64,000 nucleotides of DNA from Chloroflexota bacterium (lineage in GTDB: Bacteria > Chloroflexota > Dehalococcoidia > Lucifugimonadales > Lucifugimonadaceae), in contig PBER01000010.1 in assembly GCA_002718455.1 (NCBI GenBank), positions 26,016-90,015 of the forward strand. Direction: 5' to 3'. A model generated the notes under the pieces. It made no database searches. It had not been told where the DNA came from and saw only the letters and a program-made list of their open reading frames with translations. Both the position numbers and the translations under genes were made by a program. Shown one piece after another: positions 16,965 to 25,429 of the stretch. Position 1 is the stretch's first letter; each line of letters begins with the position of its first letter.

Positions 16965-18338
16965 TTATCCGTTAGTATTTTTTTTCTTAAAAAGATGTTT
17001 TCTTAAATCTCTTGGGGGAAGTTGAATTTCATTCACTTGTTCTACATTAGATAATCTAGAGCAAACCCATTTTGTAAATTCAGAATCTGATCCAATCTTA
17101 GTCGTCTTGTTAGTATCGTACCCAAAAATGTTTTTATAATCGACATTACTATTAATTACTGTGCGTTTCAGATTGTCTTGTCGATGAGTTAGCAATTTAT
17201 AAATTAACTCATCTGACCAATTAGAATTTGAATGTCCCCATAAATCGTCAATAAACAAATATTCTATATTTTTACATCTTTCATATAGCACTCCATTCCC
17301 TTGATTATTTGTGTAACTATTTCTTACGCTTTCTAACAAATTTGACATTTTAGTGAAAAAGATTTCTTTACCTTTTGTTATCAATTCATTAGCTATCGCA
17401 GAGGAAAGATAACTTTTGCCTGATCCCTGAACACCATAAATGAATAGCCACATTGGATTGGATTTTTTGATGAAATCATTCGTTATTTCAATCATGCTTT
17501 TTATTGGAAACTTTTTATCATTTTCATAAGCTTTGAAGACTGTTTTTATATCAGATTTTTTGTGTATTTCTTCAATGCCAGACTTTATTATTTCAATATT
17601 TTTAGATTTAAACTCAATGTTTTCAACTAAATTAGGATCTGAAAATTTCATCTGAAATCTATCATTGAAATCAAATATAGATTTATTCAAGACTATTACA
17701 GTTGGTAATTTTCTGTTGTACCTATAGGTAAATAAATAATCAATTTTTTCTTCCACCCAATTAGAATTAATTTGAGTTCCAAAATCATCGATTATTAAAA
17801 ATGGTGATTCTATTAAAATATTATAAGAATCTTCATCGTTTGTTGAAATTGTAGATCTGATCTCTTCAATGACATTTTGCATCGACTTAAACGTAACTGG
17901 ATTGTTCCTCTTTACACAAGCGTGTGCTATCCCTAATGCCATATGTGTTTTTCCTGTACCTGTTGGTCCAGTTATAATTAACCACCCTCTAGGGTCCTCT
18001 GAATATAGTTTTGCTAATTCTAAATTTTTTGACAAGTTGCGCCCATCCGAAACTCCTATACTACCATCTGTTCTGAAATTATCAAAAGTAAACTCTTTTA
18101 ATTTATCAAGACCAAAAAGTCTCAACTTTAATAAATAATCCAAATTTTGATTTTTTTCATTTTGACATTCACAAGGTATAGCATTCCGACGAGTATTTGC
18201 ATCTTCTCCATCATCTAAGATCCATCTTGCCCCGTTACAAACGAGACATTCATTATCTAAATTTTCAAAATTATCATTAATATTGGGATCAAATTTTTCT
18301 TTATTTATTCTGTTTATGATTTCACTTAAGCTTTCCAT
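16965..18338 (-). CDS. Helicase loader-like protein with two tandem DnaC/DnaI-type AAA+ domains
   Basis: A 457-residue protein next to dnaB. An N-terminal zinc-type cluster (C31, C34, C56, C58) precedes two DnaC/IstB-like ATPase modules. Module 1 has Walker A GPTGTGKT (124-131) and Walker B LIIDDFG (181-187). Module 2 has Walker A GVQGSGKS (302-309) and Walker B LFIDDLWG (361-368). The SRL arginine-finger position is kept in module 2 (R428) but reads MKF (K231) in module 1. Known loaders DnaC and DnaI carry one such ATPase, so this is roughly a fused pair. Loading of DnaB is inferred from position and fold. Confidence 0.88.
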   Translation of the reverse strand: MESLSEIINRINKEKFDPNINDNFENLDNECLVCNGARWILDDGEDANTRRNAIPCECQNEKNQNLDYLLKLRLFGLDKLKEFTFDNFRTDGSIGVSDGRNLSKNLELAKLYSEDPRGWLIITGPTGTGKTHMALGIAHACVKRNNPVTFKSMQNVIEEIRSTISTNDEDSYNILIESPFLIIDDFGTQINSNWVEEKIDYLFTYRYNRKLPTVIVLNKSIFDFNDRFQMKFSDPNLVENIEFKSKNIEIIKSGIEEIHKKSDIKTVFKAYENDKKFPIKSMIEITNDFIKKSNPMWLFIYGVQGSGKSYLSSAIANELITKGKEIFFTKMSNLLESVRNSYTNNQGNGVLYERCKNIEYLFIDDLWGHSNSNWSDELIYKLLTHRQDNLKRTVINSNVDYKNIFGYDTNKTTKIGSDSEFTKWVCSRLSNVEQVNEIQLPPRDLRKHLFKKKNTNG

Positions 18339-18341
18339 TAT

Positions 18342-19721
18342 TTATCCTTCTGTAATGGCTTGTTTATTTACAGAATCGATTGTTATAAACCTGCCTATCG
18401 AATCGTCAACGCCTAAGGGTATTGTATCTGTTGGACCATTTCTATGTTTTGCGATAATTATTTCTGCTTGGCCTTCTGGATATGGAATTCCAGGATTGTT
18501 TTTCATCCAATCTTCACGTGTAGTAAATTTTTCTTCTCTATGGATAAACATAACAACATCAGCATCTTGTTCAATTGAACCAGATTCTCGTAAATCAGAT
18601 AATAGAGGTCTGTGTGATTGCCTGTGCTCAATTGCCCTTGATAATTGAGAAATTGCAATTACAGGAACTTTTAAGTCTCGAGCCATAGCTTTAATTTGAC
18701 GAGAAATTTCTGAAACTTCTTGTGCTCTATTTGTGTCTCTGTTACCTTTATTTGTAGTAACAAGTTGCATGTAGTCTATTACAATAAAATCTAACCCATA
18801 TTCTAATTGTAATCTTCTTGCTTTCCCTCTCATTTCCGCTACAGCTTGTATAGGTGAATCATCAATAAAAATTGATAAATCAGAGAGTCTTCCAATAGCA
18901 TCAACTAGTCTGTTTTCATCTGAGCTACTTAATCTACGCATTCTTAAGGAATGCATATTGATTCTGCCTTGAGTTGAAAGCATTCTTGTAGCAATTTGTT
19001 CTCTTCCCATTTCCAAGGAGAATATTGCTACATTATTATTGTTAGAAGCCGCATTGATCGCAACATTAAGAGCGAACATAGATTTTCCAACAGATGGACG
19101 TGCAGCTATGACAATCATATCAGATCTTTGAAATCCACCTAAAAGATCATCTAATAAATTAAAACCTGAATTGACAGGTTGATTCTCATCATCAGACATA
19201 TCAGTTGATGAGCTCTCTAAATAAGGAGTGAGAGTTTCTCTTAAAGGAACAAAATCTCGGCTCGGTTGATCAGTTCTTATGTTATAAATTATATCTTCTG
19301 CCTTGTTTAAAGCGTTTTCAATGTCAGGGTTATTATCAAATCCAATATCTGAAATATTCTCAGCTGCAGAAATTAAAGTCCTCATTGTTGCTGTTCTTCT
19401 TACCAAATTAGCATAATGTTTGATGTGCAAAGATGTAGGCACTACATTTATAACTTTTGCTAGATATGCTCTACCACCAACTGATTCCAATTTATCAATA
19501 GTTTCTAGTTCATGAGCAATTGTGATCTGATTTATGGGTTGTTGTCTAGTGAATAGATCTTTTGCTATTTCAAAAACTAGCCTATTTGCTTCCATATAAA
19601 AATGCTCAGGTTCTAATATTGAAGCTATTTTAGAGAACGCCAAATCATCTATAAGCAATGAACCTATTACAGATTCCTCAGCGGACAAATCATGAGGGAA
19701 AAGTCTATCGGATAAAACCAT
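18342..19721 (-). CDS. dnaB: Replicative DNA helicase
   Basis: A 459-residue DnaB of normal length. The N-terminal domain (DLSAEESVIGSLL) is followed by the RecA-like motor with Walker A ARPSVGKSMFALN near residue 200, Walker B DFIVIDYMQLV near 310, and the arginine-finger region AEIIIAKHRNGPTD near the end. It unwinds DNA at the fork as a hexamer. It lies between rplI and the loader-like gene with three bases to the latter, forming a replication/translation operon. Confidence 0.97.
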   Translation of the reverse strand: MVLSDRLFPHDLSAEESVIGSLLIDDLAFSKIASILEPEHFYMEANRLVFEIAKDLFTRQQPINQITIAHELETIDKLESVGGRAYLAKVINVVPTSLHIKHYANLVRRTATMRTLISAAENISDIGFDNNPDIENALNKAEDIIYNIRTDQPSRDFVPLRETLTPYLESSSTDMSDDENQPVNSGFNLLDDLLGGFQRSDMIVIAARPSVGKSMFALNVAINAASNNNNVAIFSLEMGREQIATRMLSTQGRINMHSLRMRRLSSSDENRLVDAIGRLSDLSIFIDDSPIQAVAEMRGKARRLQLEYGLDFIVIDYMQLVTTNKGNRDTNRAQEVSEISRQIKAMARDLKVPVIAISQLSRAIEHRQSHRPLLSDLRESGSIEQDADVVMFIHREEKFTTREDWMKNNPGIPYPEGQAEIIIAKHRNGPTDTIPLGVDDSIGRFITIDSVNKQAITEG

Positions 19722-19741
19722 ATTTAAAATTTAATTATTTT

Positions 19742-20353
19742 TTACTGTGTATCTGATTTATTATCTTCATTTTCAGGTAATTCAGAAGTGGTTTTATCAT
19801 CTTTTTTTTCTTTTATTGAATTATCTTTATTTATATTTTCTTTTTCTTCTAATTTTTTTAATTTTTCTTGTTCGATTTTATTTTCTTCTATCAAGATTTT
19901 AGATTCTTCGTCTGGGACTACATCTATTTCTAAATCAATTTCAACTTCTTCAACAAACTTTGCTTTTATCTTATAGTTTCCTATAGTACGAATGGGTTCC
20001 TGAATAATAAAATATCTTCTATTCATAGGTTTACTAATTAATGTCTCAGTATGATCGGCAATTATCGATGGAGTTATCGATCCATATAATCTACCTGTGG
20101 GTCCTGTTCTTACTTCAATTTTGATTGATGATTCTTGCAAAACTTCAGCTACTTCTTTCCAATCCTTAGTTTCTTCGATTCTTCTAACTTCAGCTTCAGC
20201 CCTGAGTTTTGTTGATCTTTGTAATGCTTCTTCTGTAGCCAAAACGGCTAGGCCATTAGGAATTAAGTAGTTTCTAGCAAATCCTGGTTTTACGTTTCTT
20301 ACATCTCCTGCTCGAGCTGTTGGTAACAAATCTTTTAAAAACAAAATGTTCAT
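19742..20353 (-). CDS. rplI: Ribosomal protein bL9 with long charged C-terminal extension
   Basis: The first 148 residues are bL9 (NILFLKDLLPTARAGDVRNV, KPGFARNYLIPNGLAV). I start at the ATG at 20353, which gives the standard N-terminus; GGAGG lies 10 bases upstream, and the TTG of the longer track version overlaps that site. The protein continues for about 55 residues rich in Glu, Lys, Asp and Asn after the normal end, giving 203 residues in place of about 150. The tail is probably disordered. Confidence 0.95.
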   Translation of the reverse strand: MNILFLKDLLPTARAGDVRNVKPGFARNYLIPNGLAVLATEEALQRSTKLRAEAEVRRIEETKDWKEVAEVLQESSIKIEVRTGPTGRLYGSITPSIIADHTETLISKPMNRRYFIIQEPIRTIGNYKIKAKFVEEVEIDLEIDVVPDEESKILIEENKIEQEKLKKLEEKENINKDNSIKEKKDDKTTSELPENEDNKSDTQ

Positions 20354-20397
20354 TTTTTGATTATCCTCCAATCACATTTACTTAACACTGTTAAAAT

Positions 20398-20424
20398 TTG
20401 CTAATATTAATTTCAAAGTATAAT
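20398..20424 (+). promoter_or_regulatory. Candidate sigma-70 promoter for the acs operon
   Basis: TTGCTA (20398) and a perfect TATAAT (20419-20424) are separated by 15 bases, about 55 bases before the acs start. The gap is shared with the oppositely oriented rplI operon. Confidence 0.45.
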
Positions 20425-20479
20425 GTGATAACAAAATTATTTTATATATTTAAATGATAACTTAATTCAGGAGTGAATA

Positions 20480-22237
20480 ATGCAATTTGATGAAATCCTA
20501 AAAAAGACTGAATACACAGAATCAAATAAGCCTAATTTGAAAGACTATGAGAGCGCATACAATTCATTTGATTGGAATGACGATGGTTATTCACGATTGG
20601 AATGGCTTTCAGATGGCGGTTTAAACAACGCTTACGAATCAATTGACAAGCATGTTGCCAAAGGATTTGGTGATAAATTATCCATGATTTGGATAGGTAA
20701 AAATGGTGAAGAAGAAAAATATACTTACTCAGATTTTAAAGAAGAGTCCGACAAGTTTGCTCAAGTAATGATCAAATTAGGAATGGAAAAAGGTGATCGA
20801 GTGTTCATCTTTATGGATAGATTACCAGAATTATATTTTGCAGCCATGGGTATTCTCAAAGCAGGAGGTATAATTGCTCCATTATTTTCCGCTTTTGGAC
20901 CAGACCCGGTCAAAGATAGAATGCTAGATGCAGGAGCTACTTATTTGATAACTTCTCCTGATTTAAGAAATAAAATAAGCTCAATCATACCCGATATTAA
21001 AACTCTAAAAAATATAGTTGTTATCAATAAAGATAATCGCCAGAAAGAATCATTGGTTAAAGGAGATTTAGATTATTATGAATTGATGAAAAAAGTGAAA
21101 TCATCTGAATTTAGCATTGTAAATACTTCGCAATATGATTTTGCAATAATGCATTATACCTCTGGTTCTACAGGTAAACCCAAAGGTGTTTTGCACAGAC
21201 ACCAGGCTGTTGTCCAACAATTACTTACTGGTCATTGGGCCTTAGATTTAAGACCTGGAGATATGTATTTTTGTACAGCAGATCCTGGCTGGGTAACAGG
21301 TACATCTTATGGAATGATTGCTCCGTGGACAAATGGAGTTACTCAAATCATTTATGAAGGAGGGTTTGGAGCTTCTGCTTGGTATGAAATCATTGAAAAA
21401 TATAAAGTTGATGTTTGGTATACAGCTCCAACGGCTATAAGATTGCTTATGAGAGCAGGGGAAGATGTAGTAAAAAAATATGATCTTTCCTCTCTTCGTT
21501 TCATAGGTTCAGTTGGGGAACCATTAAACCCAGAAGCTGTTGTATGGGGTAATAGAAATTACAAAATGCCCATTCATGATAATTGGTGGCAAACAGAAAC
21601 GGGAGCTATAATGTGTGCTAATTTTTCATCCAATAAAATAAAACCTGGATCAATGGGTAAGCCAATTCCAGGAGTAACTATGGGTATTTTAGATGATGAA
21701 TACAATGAAATTGAAACTGATAAAAGTGGAATCTTAGCAGTTCGACCTGGCTGGCCATCTCAAATGTATGCATATTGGCAACAAGATGAAATGTATAATT
21801 CTAGATTTAAAAAAGGATGGTACATAACTGGAGATCAAGCTTCTTGTGATAAAGAGGGATATTTTTGGTTTCAAGGAAGGGCAGATGATGTTATTAATAC
21901 AGCTGGCCATCTGGTAGGGCCTTTTGAAGTTGAAAGTGCTTTAATTGAACATCCTGCTGTAGCAGAAGCTGGAGTGATAGGTAAACCTGATCCAATAGCT
22001 ATGGAAATAGTCAAAGCTTTTGTTACTTTAAATCCTGATTATGAACAAACAAATGATTTAAGAAGAGAATTGATTAGATTTGCAAGAGAAAAATTATCAG
22101 CTGGAGTGGCACCTCGAGAAATAGATTTTCTTGATACTATGCCAAAAACTCGATCAGGTAAAATAATGAGAAGGCTTTTAAAAGCTCGTGAACTGGGAGA
22201 GCCGGAGGGAGACATTTCAACTTTAGAAGATGATTAA
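20480..22237 (+). CDS. acsA: AMP-forming acetyl-CoA synthetase-like acyl-CoA ligase
   Basis: A 585-residue adenylate-forming enzyme, similar in length to the Bacillus AcsA branch. HYTSGSTGKPKGVLH (P-loop-like A3) near residue 225, WWQTETG (A5) near 370, GWYITGDQ and FWFQGRADDVINTAGHLVG (A7-A8 hinge) and PKTRSGKIMRRLL with the C-terminal catalytic, acetylatable Lys are all present. It activates acetate or a short acyl acid to its CoA ester. A clean CAGGAG ribosome site precedes the ATG. It is followed 19 bases later by the SelA-like gene. Confidence 0.92.
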   Translation: MQFDEILKKTEYTESNKPNLKDYESAYNSFDWNDDGYSRLEWLSDGGLNNAYESIDKHVAKGFGDKLSMIWIGKNGEEEKYTYSDFKEESDKFAQVMIKLGMEKGDRVFIFMDRLPELYFAAMGILKAGGIIAPLFSAFGPDPVKDRMLDAGATYLITSPDLRNKISSIIPDIKTLKNIVVINKDNRQKESLVKGDLDYYELMKKVKSSEFSIVNTSQYDFAIMHYTSGSTGKPKGVLHRHQAVVQQLLTGHWALDLRPGDMYFCTADPGWVTGTSYGMIAPWTNGVTQIIYEGGFGASAWYEIIEKYKVDVWYTAPTAIRLLMRAGEDVVKKYDLSSLRFIGSVGEPLNPEAVVWGNRNYKMPIHDNWWQTETGAIMCANFSSNKIKPGSMGKPIPGVTMGILDDEYNEIETDKSGILAVRPGWPSQMYAYWQQDEMYNSRFKKGWYITGDQASCDKEGYFWFQGRADDVINTAGHLVGPFEVESALIEHPAVAEAGVIGKPDPIAMEIVKAFVTLNPDYEQTNDLRRELIRFAREKLSAGVAPREIDFLDTMPKTRSGKIMRRLLKARELGEPEGDISTLEDD

Positions 22238-22256
22238 ATAATTAGAAAAGGAAATC

Positions 22257-23414
22257 ATGACAACATCACAATGGGGATCTATATATAAAGATTTGGGTAT
22301 AAAACCAATAATTAATGCCACAGGGAGTGTCACAGCTTTGGGTGGTTCAATAGTTGCTGATGAAGTTAGAGCAGCTATGGAAATGTCAAACGACGTTTAT
22401 GTTCCTATGTCTGAATTAGAACAAAAAGCCGGAGGTGAAATTGCGAGAATTTTAGATGTCCCGGCAGCGTACATAACTTCAGGCGCTGGTTCTGCATTAA
22501 CTCTTGCAGCAGCAGCGTTTATGGCTGGTTCCGATGACGATAAAATTCAACAACTTCCAAATACTGATGGAATGCCAAATAAAATTTTGATTCAAAAAAG
22601 GCAAAGATATTGGTATGATCGATGTATGGAATTCTCAGGAGGTCAATTGGTAGAGGTGGGAAATGAAGATGGGACTTCTGCAGATCAACTTATTAAAGCA
22701 ATAAATGAAGATACGGCTTGTGTTCATTTTCCTGTTTATGAACAAAAAGAAATTGATGATAATATTTTGTCTTTAGAAGAAGTTATAGAAATAACGCATT
22801 CAAAAAACAAATTTGTTTCTGTAGATGCAGCAGGTCAAATTTATCCGCTAGAGAATTTTGGAAAATATGTTAAGATGGGAGCAGATTTTCAATGTATAGC
22901 TGCAAAATACATGGGGGCTCCCCATTCAACAGGATTAGCTTTAGGTACCGAAGAGATAATTGATGCTATATCTCGACATTCATTCATTGGCTACGAAAGT
23001 AGAAGAATACGAGGGATTGGCAGACCTCATAAAATAGATAGACAAGAAATCATTGGAGTAGTTGTAGCTGTGAAAAGATGGCTAAGTATGAATCATGAAG
23101 AAAGACTATCTAAAGCAGAAACACAAACCAATACAATATTTAACAAAATAAAGAACATTGATGGATTACAAGTAAAAATCATTAATAACATTATTGGTCA
23201 TCAACCCTTCGGTTTGTCTTTTGATATTGATGAATCAAAGTTTGGAATTAATAATGAATCGTTTGTTGAGTTGCTTAAAAATAACGAACCTTCCATCTGG
23301 ACACGAGTTCCTGATGGAGAAAAATCGATTGTTATACATGTTTTCGGAATGAATTCAAAAGAAGCAGAAATTGTAGGAGATTCAATATCTAAAATTCTAA
23401 AGGATATTAAATGA
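22257..23414 (+). CDS. SelA-like PLP-dependent enzyme, not true SelA
   Basis: A 385-residue fold-type I PLP protein of the SelA-like/aminotransferase class V group. NATGSVTALGGS and YITSGAGSALTLAAAAFMAG at the N-terminal end and CIAAKYMGAPHSTG with the probable PLP Lys near residue 220 fit the family that includes D-glucosaminate-6-phosphate ammonia lyase. It lacks the long N-terminal tRNA-binding region of SelA, which is encoded separately at 47080-48435. The gene overlaps the next by four bases (ATGA). Likely an ammonia lyase, racemase or desulfhydrase-type activity; the substrate is unknown. Confidence 0.8.
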   Translation: MTTSQWGSIYKDLGIKPIINATGSVTALGGSIVADEVRAAMEMSNDVYVPMSELEQKAGGEIARILDVPAAYITSGAGSALTLAAAAFMAGSDDDKIQQLPNTDGMPNKILIQKRQRYWYDRCMEFSGGQLVEVGNEDGTSADQLIKAINEDTACVHFPVYEQKEIDDNILSLEEVIEITHSKNKFVSVDAAGQIYPLENFGKYVKMGADFQCIAAKYMGAPHSTGLALGTEEIIDAISRHSFIGYESRRIRGIGRPHKIDRQEIIGVVVAVKRWLSMNHEERLSKAETQTNTIFNKIKNIDGLQVKIINNIIGHQPFGLSFDIDESKFGINNESFVELLKNNEPSIWTRVPDGEKSIVIHVFGMNSKEAEIVGDSISKILKDIK

Positions 23415-24274
23415 AGACAATTTCCTTATTGAGTCCTGGAGACATGGGCTCTAATATCGCTAAATTTTTAATTGATGGAGGTTACGAAATTATTTCACCA
23501 CTTGATGAAAGATCAAAATCAACTAAAGATAGAGCTAATAAAATGGGTATTAAAAATTGTCATACTCTAGAAAATGCAATAGATAACTCACAATTGTTGA
23601 TTTCGATTTTGGTACCTAGTGAAGCTTTAGGATTATCTGAGAAATTGGCAAGATTGGATAGTAAAACTAAGAATTCTATTTTATTTGCGGACTTGAATGC
23701 AATTGCACCGAATACAACTATCAAGATGGAAAATAATTTAAAAAATACTAAAATCACTTTTGTTGATGGTGGAATTATTGGCGGACCACCAAAAGATACT
23801 AATTTTCCAAGAGTTTATATTTCAGGTAGCAATTCTTACAAATTGGCTGAATTAAATAATAAAGGAATGAAAATTATAGATATGGGAGGTAATATTGGTG
23901 ATGCTTCAGCAATTAAAATGGCATATGCATCGATTACAAAAGGATATTCTTCTCTACTATTAGGAGCTATGTTTTTGGCGATAAAATCCAATAATTATGA
24001 CTTACTGATTAAAGAAATAGAATCTTCTCAACCAAATGTTTTTAAAGATTTAAATAATTTAAACTCTATTCCATCAAAAGCGCATCGCTGGATTGGTGAA
24101 ATGTATGAAATTTCTAAAACTTATGAAGGATATGAATTGTCTGGATCATTTCATGAAGCAGCCGCAACTATTTATGAAGAAGTTTCTAATTCTTTGTTAG
24201 GAAAAAACAGGCCCTCAAATAATCAAATAAATTTTAAAGGGAAAGAATTTTTTGAAAAATTAATGAGAGGATAG
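23411..24274 (+). CDS. NAD(P)-dependent dehydrogenase with DUF1932 domain
   Basis: A 287-residue beta-hydroxyacid dehydrogenase-like protein. An N-terminal Rossmann domain (LLSPGDMGSNIAKFL) is followed by DLNAIAPNT and VDGGIIGGPPKD, typical of DUF1932-type phosphogluconate dehydrogenase-like proteins, with Lys in IKMAYASITKG as the likely catalytic base. Translation is coupled to the SelA-like gene by ATGA. Its 3' end overlaps the mrp gene on the other strand by 15 bases. The substrate is probably a small hydroxy acid. Confidence 0.82.
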   Translation: MKTISLLSPGDMGSNIAKFLIDGGYEIISPLDERSKSTKDRANKMGIKNCHTLENAIDNSQLLISILVPSEALGLSEKLARLDSKTKNSILFADLNAIAPNTTIKMENNLKNTKITFVDGGIIGGPPKDTNFPRVYISGSNSYKLAELNNKGMKIIDMGGNIGDASAIKMAYASITKGYSSLLLGAMFLAIKSNNYDLLIKEIESSQPNVFKDLNNLNSIPSKAHRWIGEMYEISKTYEGYELSGSFHEAAATIYEEVSNSLLGKNRPSNNQINFKGKEFFEKLMRG

Positions 24275-25081
24275 TTGTGTTATTATTCCATCAATGTTTT
24301 TTGCTAATAAACTAAATTCTTCTAGTGATTTTGAATTATTAATTACAGTTGGTTCATATGAAGAAGAATAATCAGCTAACAATGAAATTTCGCTCAATAT
24401 AGGTAAATTAAGCTCTTCAGCCATTTCAATAGCAGCACCTTTTCCAAAAATCCCTCCTGTCATATTTTCAACAACACCAAAGACTTTCAAATTTAATTTT
24501 CTTATCATATTTATTGATCTTTTGGCATCTAAAGCTGCCAATTCTTGAGGAGTTGATACAATTATGAAACCATCTAGGTTGAGTGTTTGCATAACAGTCA
24601 AAGGAGCATCTGAAGTGCCAGGAGGTAAGTCACATAACAAATAATCTATATCATTCCAGTTTGTTCTAGAAATAAATTGGTTTATGGCATTATGAATCAT
24701 TGGACCTCGCCATATTATTGCTTCATCTTCATTCTCTTGAAAAAAACCCATTGACATGACTGATACACCATATTTATTGGGAGGTATCATTTTACCTTCT
24801 GAATCTGCTTGAGGCCTTTCGGAAATTTTCAATACTCTAGTGACATTAGGACAATCGATATCACAATCAAGAATCCCTACTTTTTTACCTTGTTTTGCTA
24901 AAATAATTGCAAGATTAGTTGTTATTGTGGTTTTTCCTACGCCTCCCTTGCCAGAATAAATTCCTATTTTGTAAGATATAGAATTTAGAGATTTGGATAT
25001 TTCTTGTTTTTCTTTAAATTGCTCTCGGACTTGTGCTAAACGTGCTTCCTCAGCAGGTGTAAGCTTTCTTGGTTCAGCCAT
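24260..25081 (-). CDS. Mrp/ApbC/NBP35-family P-loop ATPase lacking the CxxC motif
   Basis: A 273-residue MinD/Mrp-type ATPase. The deviant Walker A is SGKGGVGKTTITTNLAI near residue 45, switch I is DCDIDCPN and Walker B is LLCDLPPGTSDAP. Mrp proteins carry or deliver iron-sulfur clusters. After GVVENMT, where typical members have a CPxC pair, this protein reads GGIFGKG, so the usual cluster ligands are missing. The gene directly follows the SufT-like gene, which supports a role in Fe-S protein maturation. Confidence 0.88.
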   Translation of the reverse strand: MAEPRKLTPAEEARLAQVREQFKEKQEISKSLNSISYKIGIYSGKGGVGKTTITTNLAIILAKQGKKVGILDCDIDCPNVTRVLKISERPQADSEGKMIPPNKYGVSVMSMGFFQENEDEAIIWRGPMIHNAINQFISRTNWNDIDYLLCDLPPGTSDAPLTVMQTLNLDGFIIVSTPQELAALDAKRSINMIRKLNLKVFGVVENMTGGIFGKGAAIEMAEELNLPILSEISLLADYSSSYEPTVINNSKSLEEFSLLAKNIDGIITQLSSH

Positions 25082-25387
25082 CTAATCTATACCTAAAAGT
25101 CGTTTTCCATCTTCAGTTATCAACTCTGGGTTCCATGGAGGCTCAAAAACTAAATCTACAACAACATCTTCAACATCTTCAATTTCCGCTATTCTCCATT
25201 CAGCTTGTTGTGCAATATATGGTCCCATTCCACAACCTTGAGCAGTAAGAGTCATTTCGACATGGACTTCATTATCTTCAACAGCAACATTATAAATTAA
25301 TCCCAAATCTACCACGTTTACAGGGATTTCAGGATCGTAGACTTCCTTTAAGGCTTCCATCACATCATCTTTTGTTAATTTACTCAT
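25082..25387 (-). CDS. MIP18/SufT-type metal-sulfur cluster assembly protein (DUF59)
   Basis: A 101-residue DUF59 protein. VYDPEIPVNVVDLGLIYNV near residue 15 and TLTAQGCGMG with the conserved Cys near residue 52 are diagnostic; PPWNPELIT is the C-terminal block. Such proteins help mature Fe-S enzymes. It is immediately upstream of the Mrp-type ATPase with no intergenic base, a common pairing. Confidence 0.93.
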   Translation of the reverse strand: MSKLTKDDVMEALKEVYDPEIPVNVVDLGLIYNVAVEDNEVHVEMTLTAQGCGMGPYIAQQAEWRIAEIEDVEDVVVDLVFEPPWNPELITEDGKRLLGID

Positions 25388-25429
25388 ATTGACTCCTTGA
25401 TAAATATTATATAATAAAAAATTTTATAT

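Noticed and set aside
22257-23414. A second selA gene
   Set aside because: It lacks the tRNA-binding N-terminus and is the SelA-like ammonia-lyase/racemase type; the real selA is at 47080-48435.
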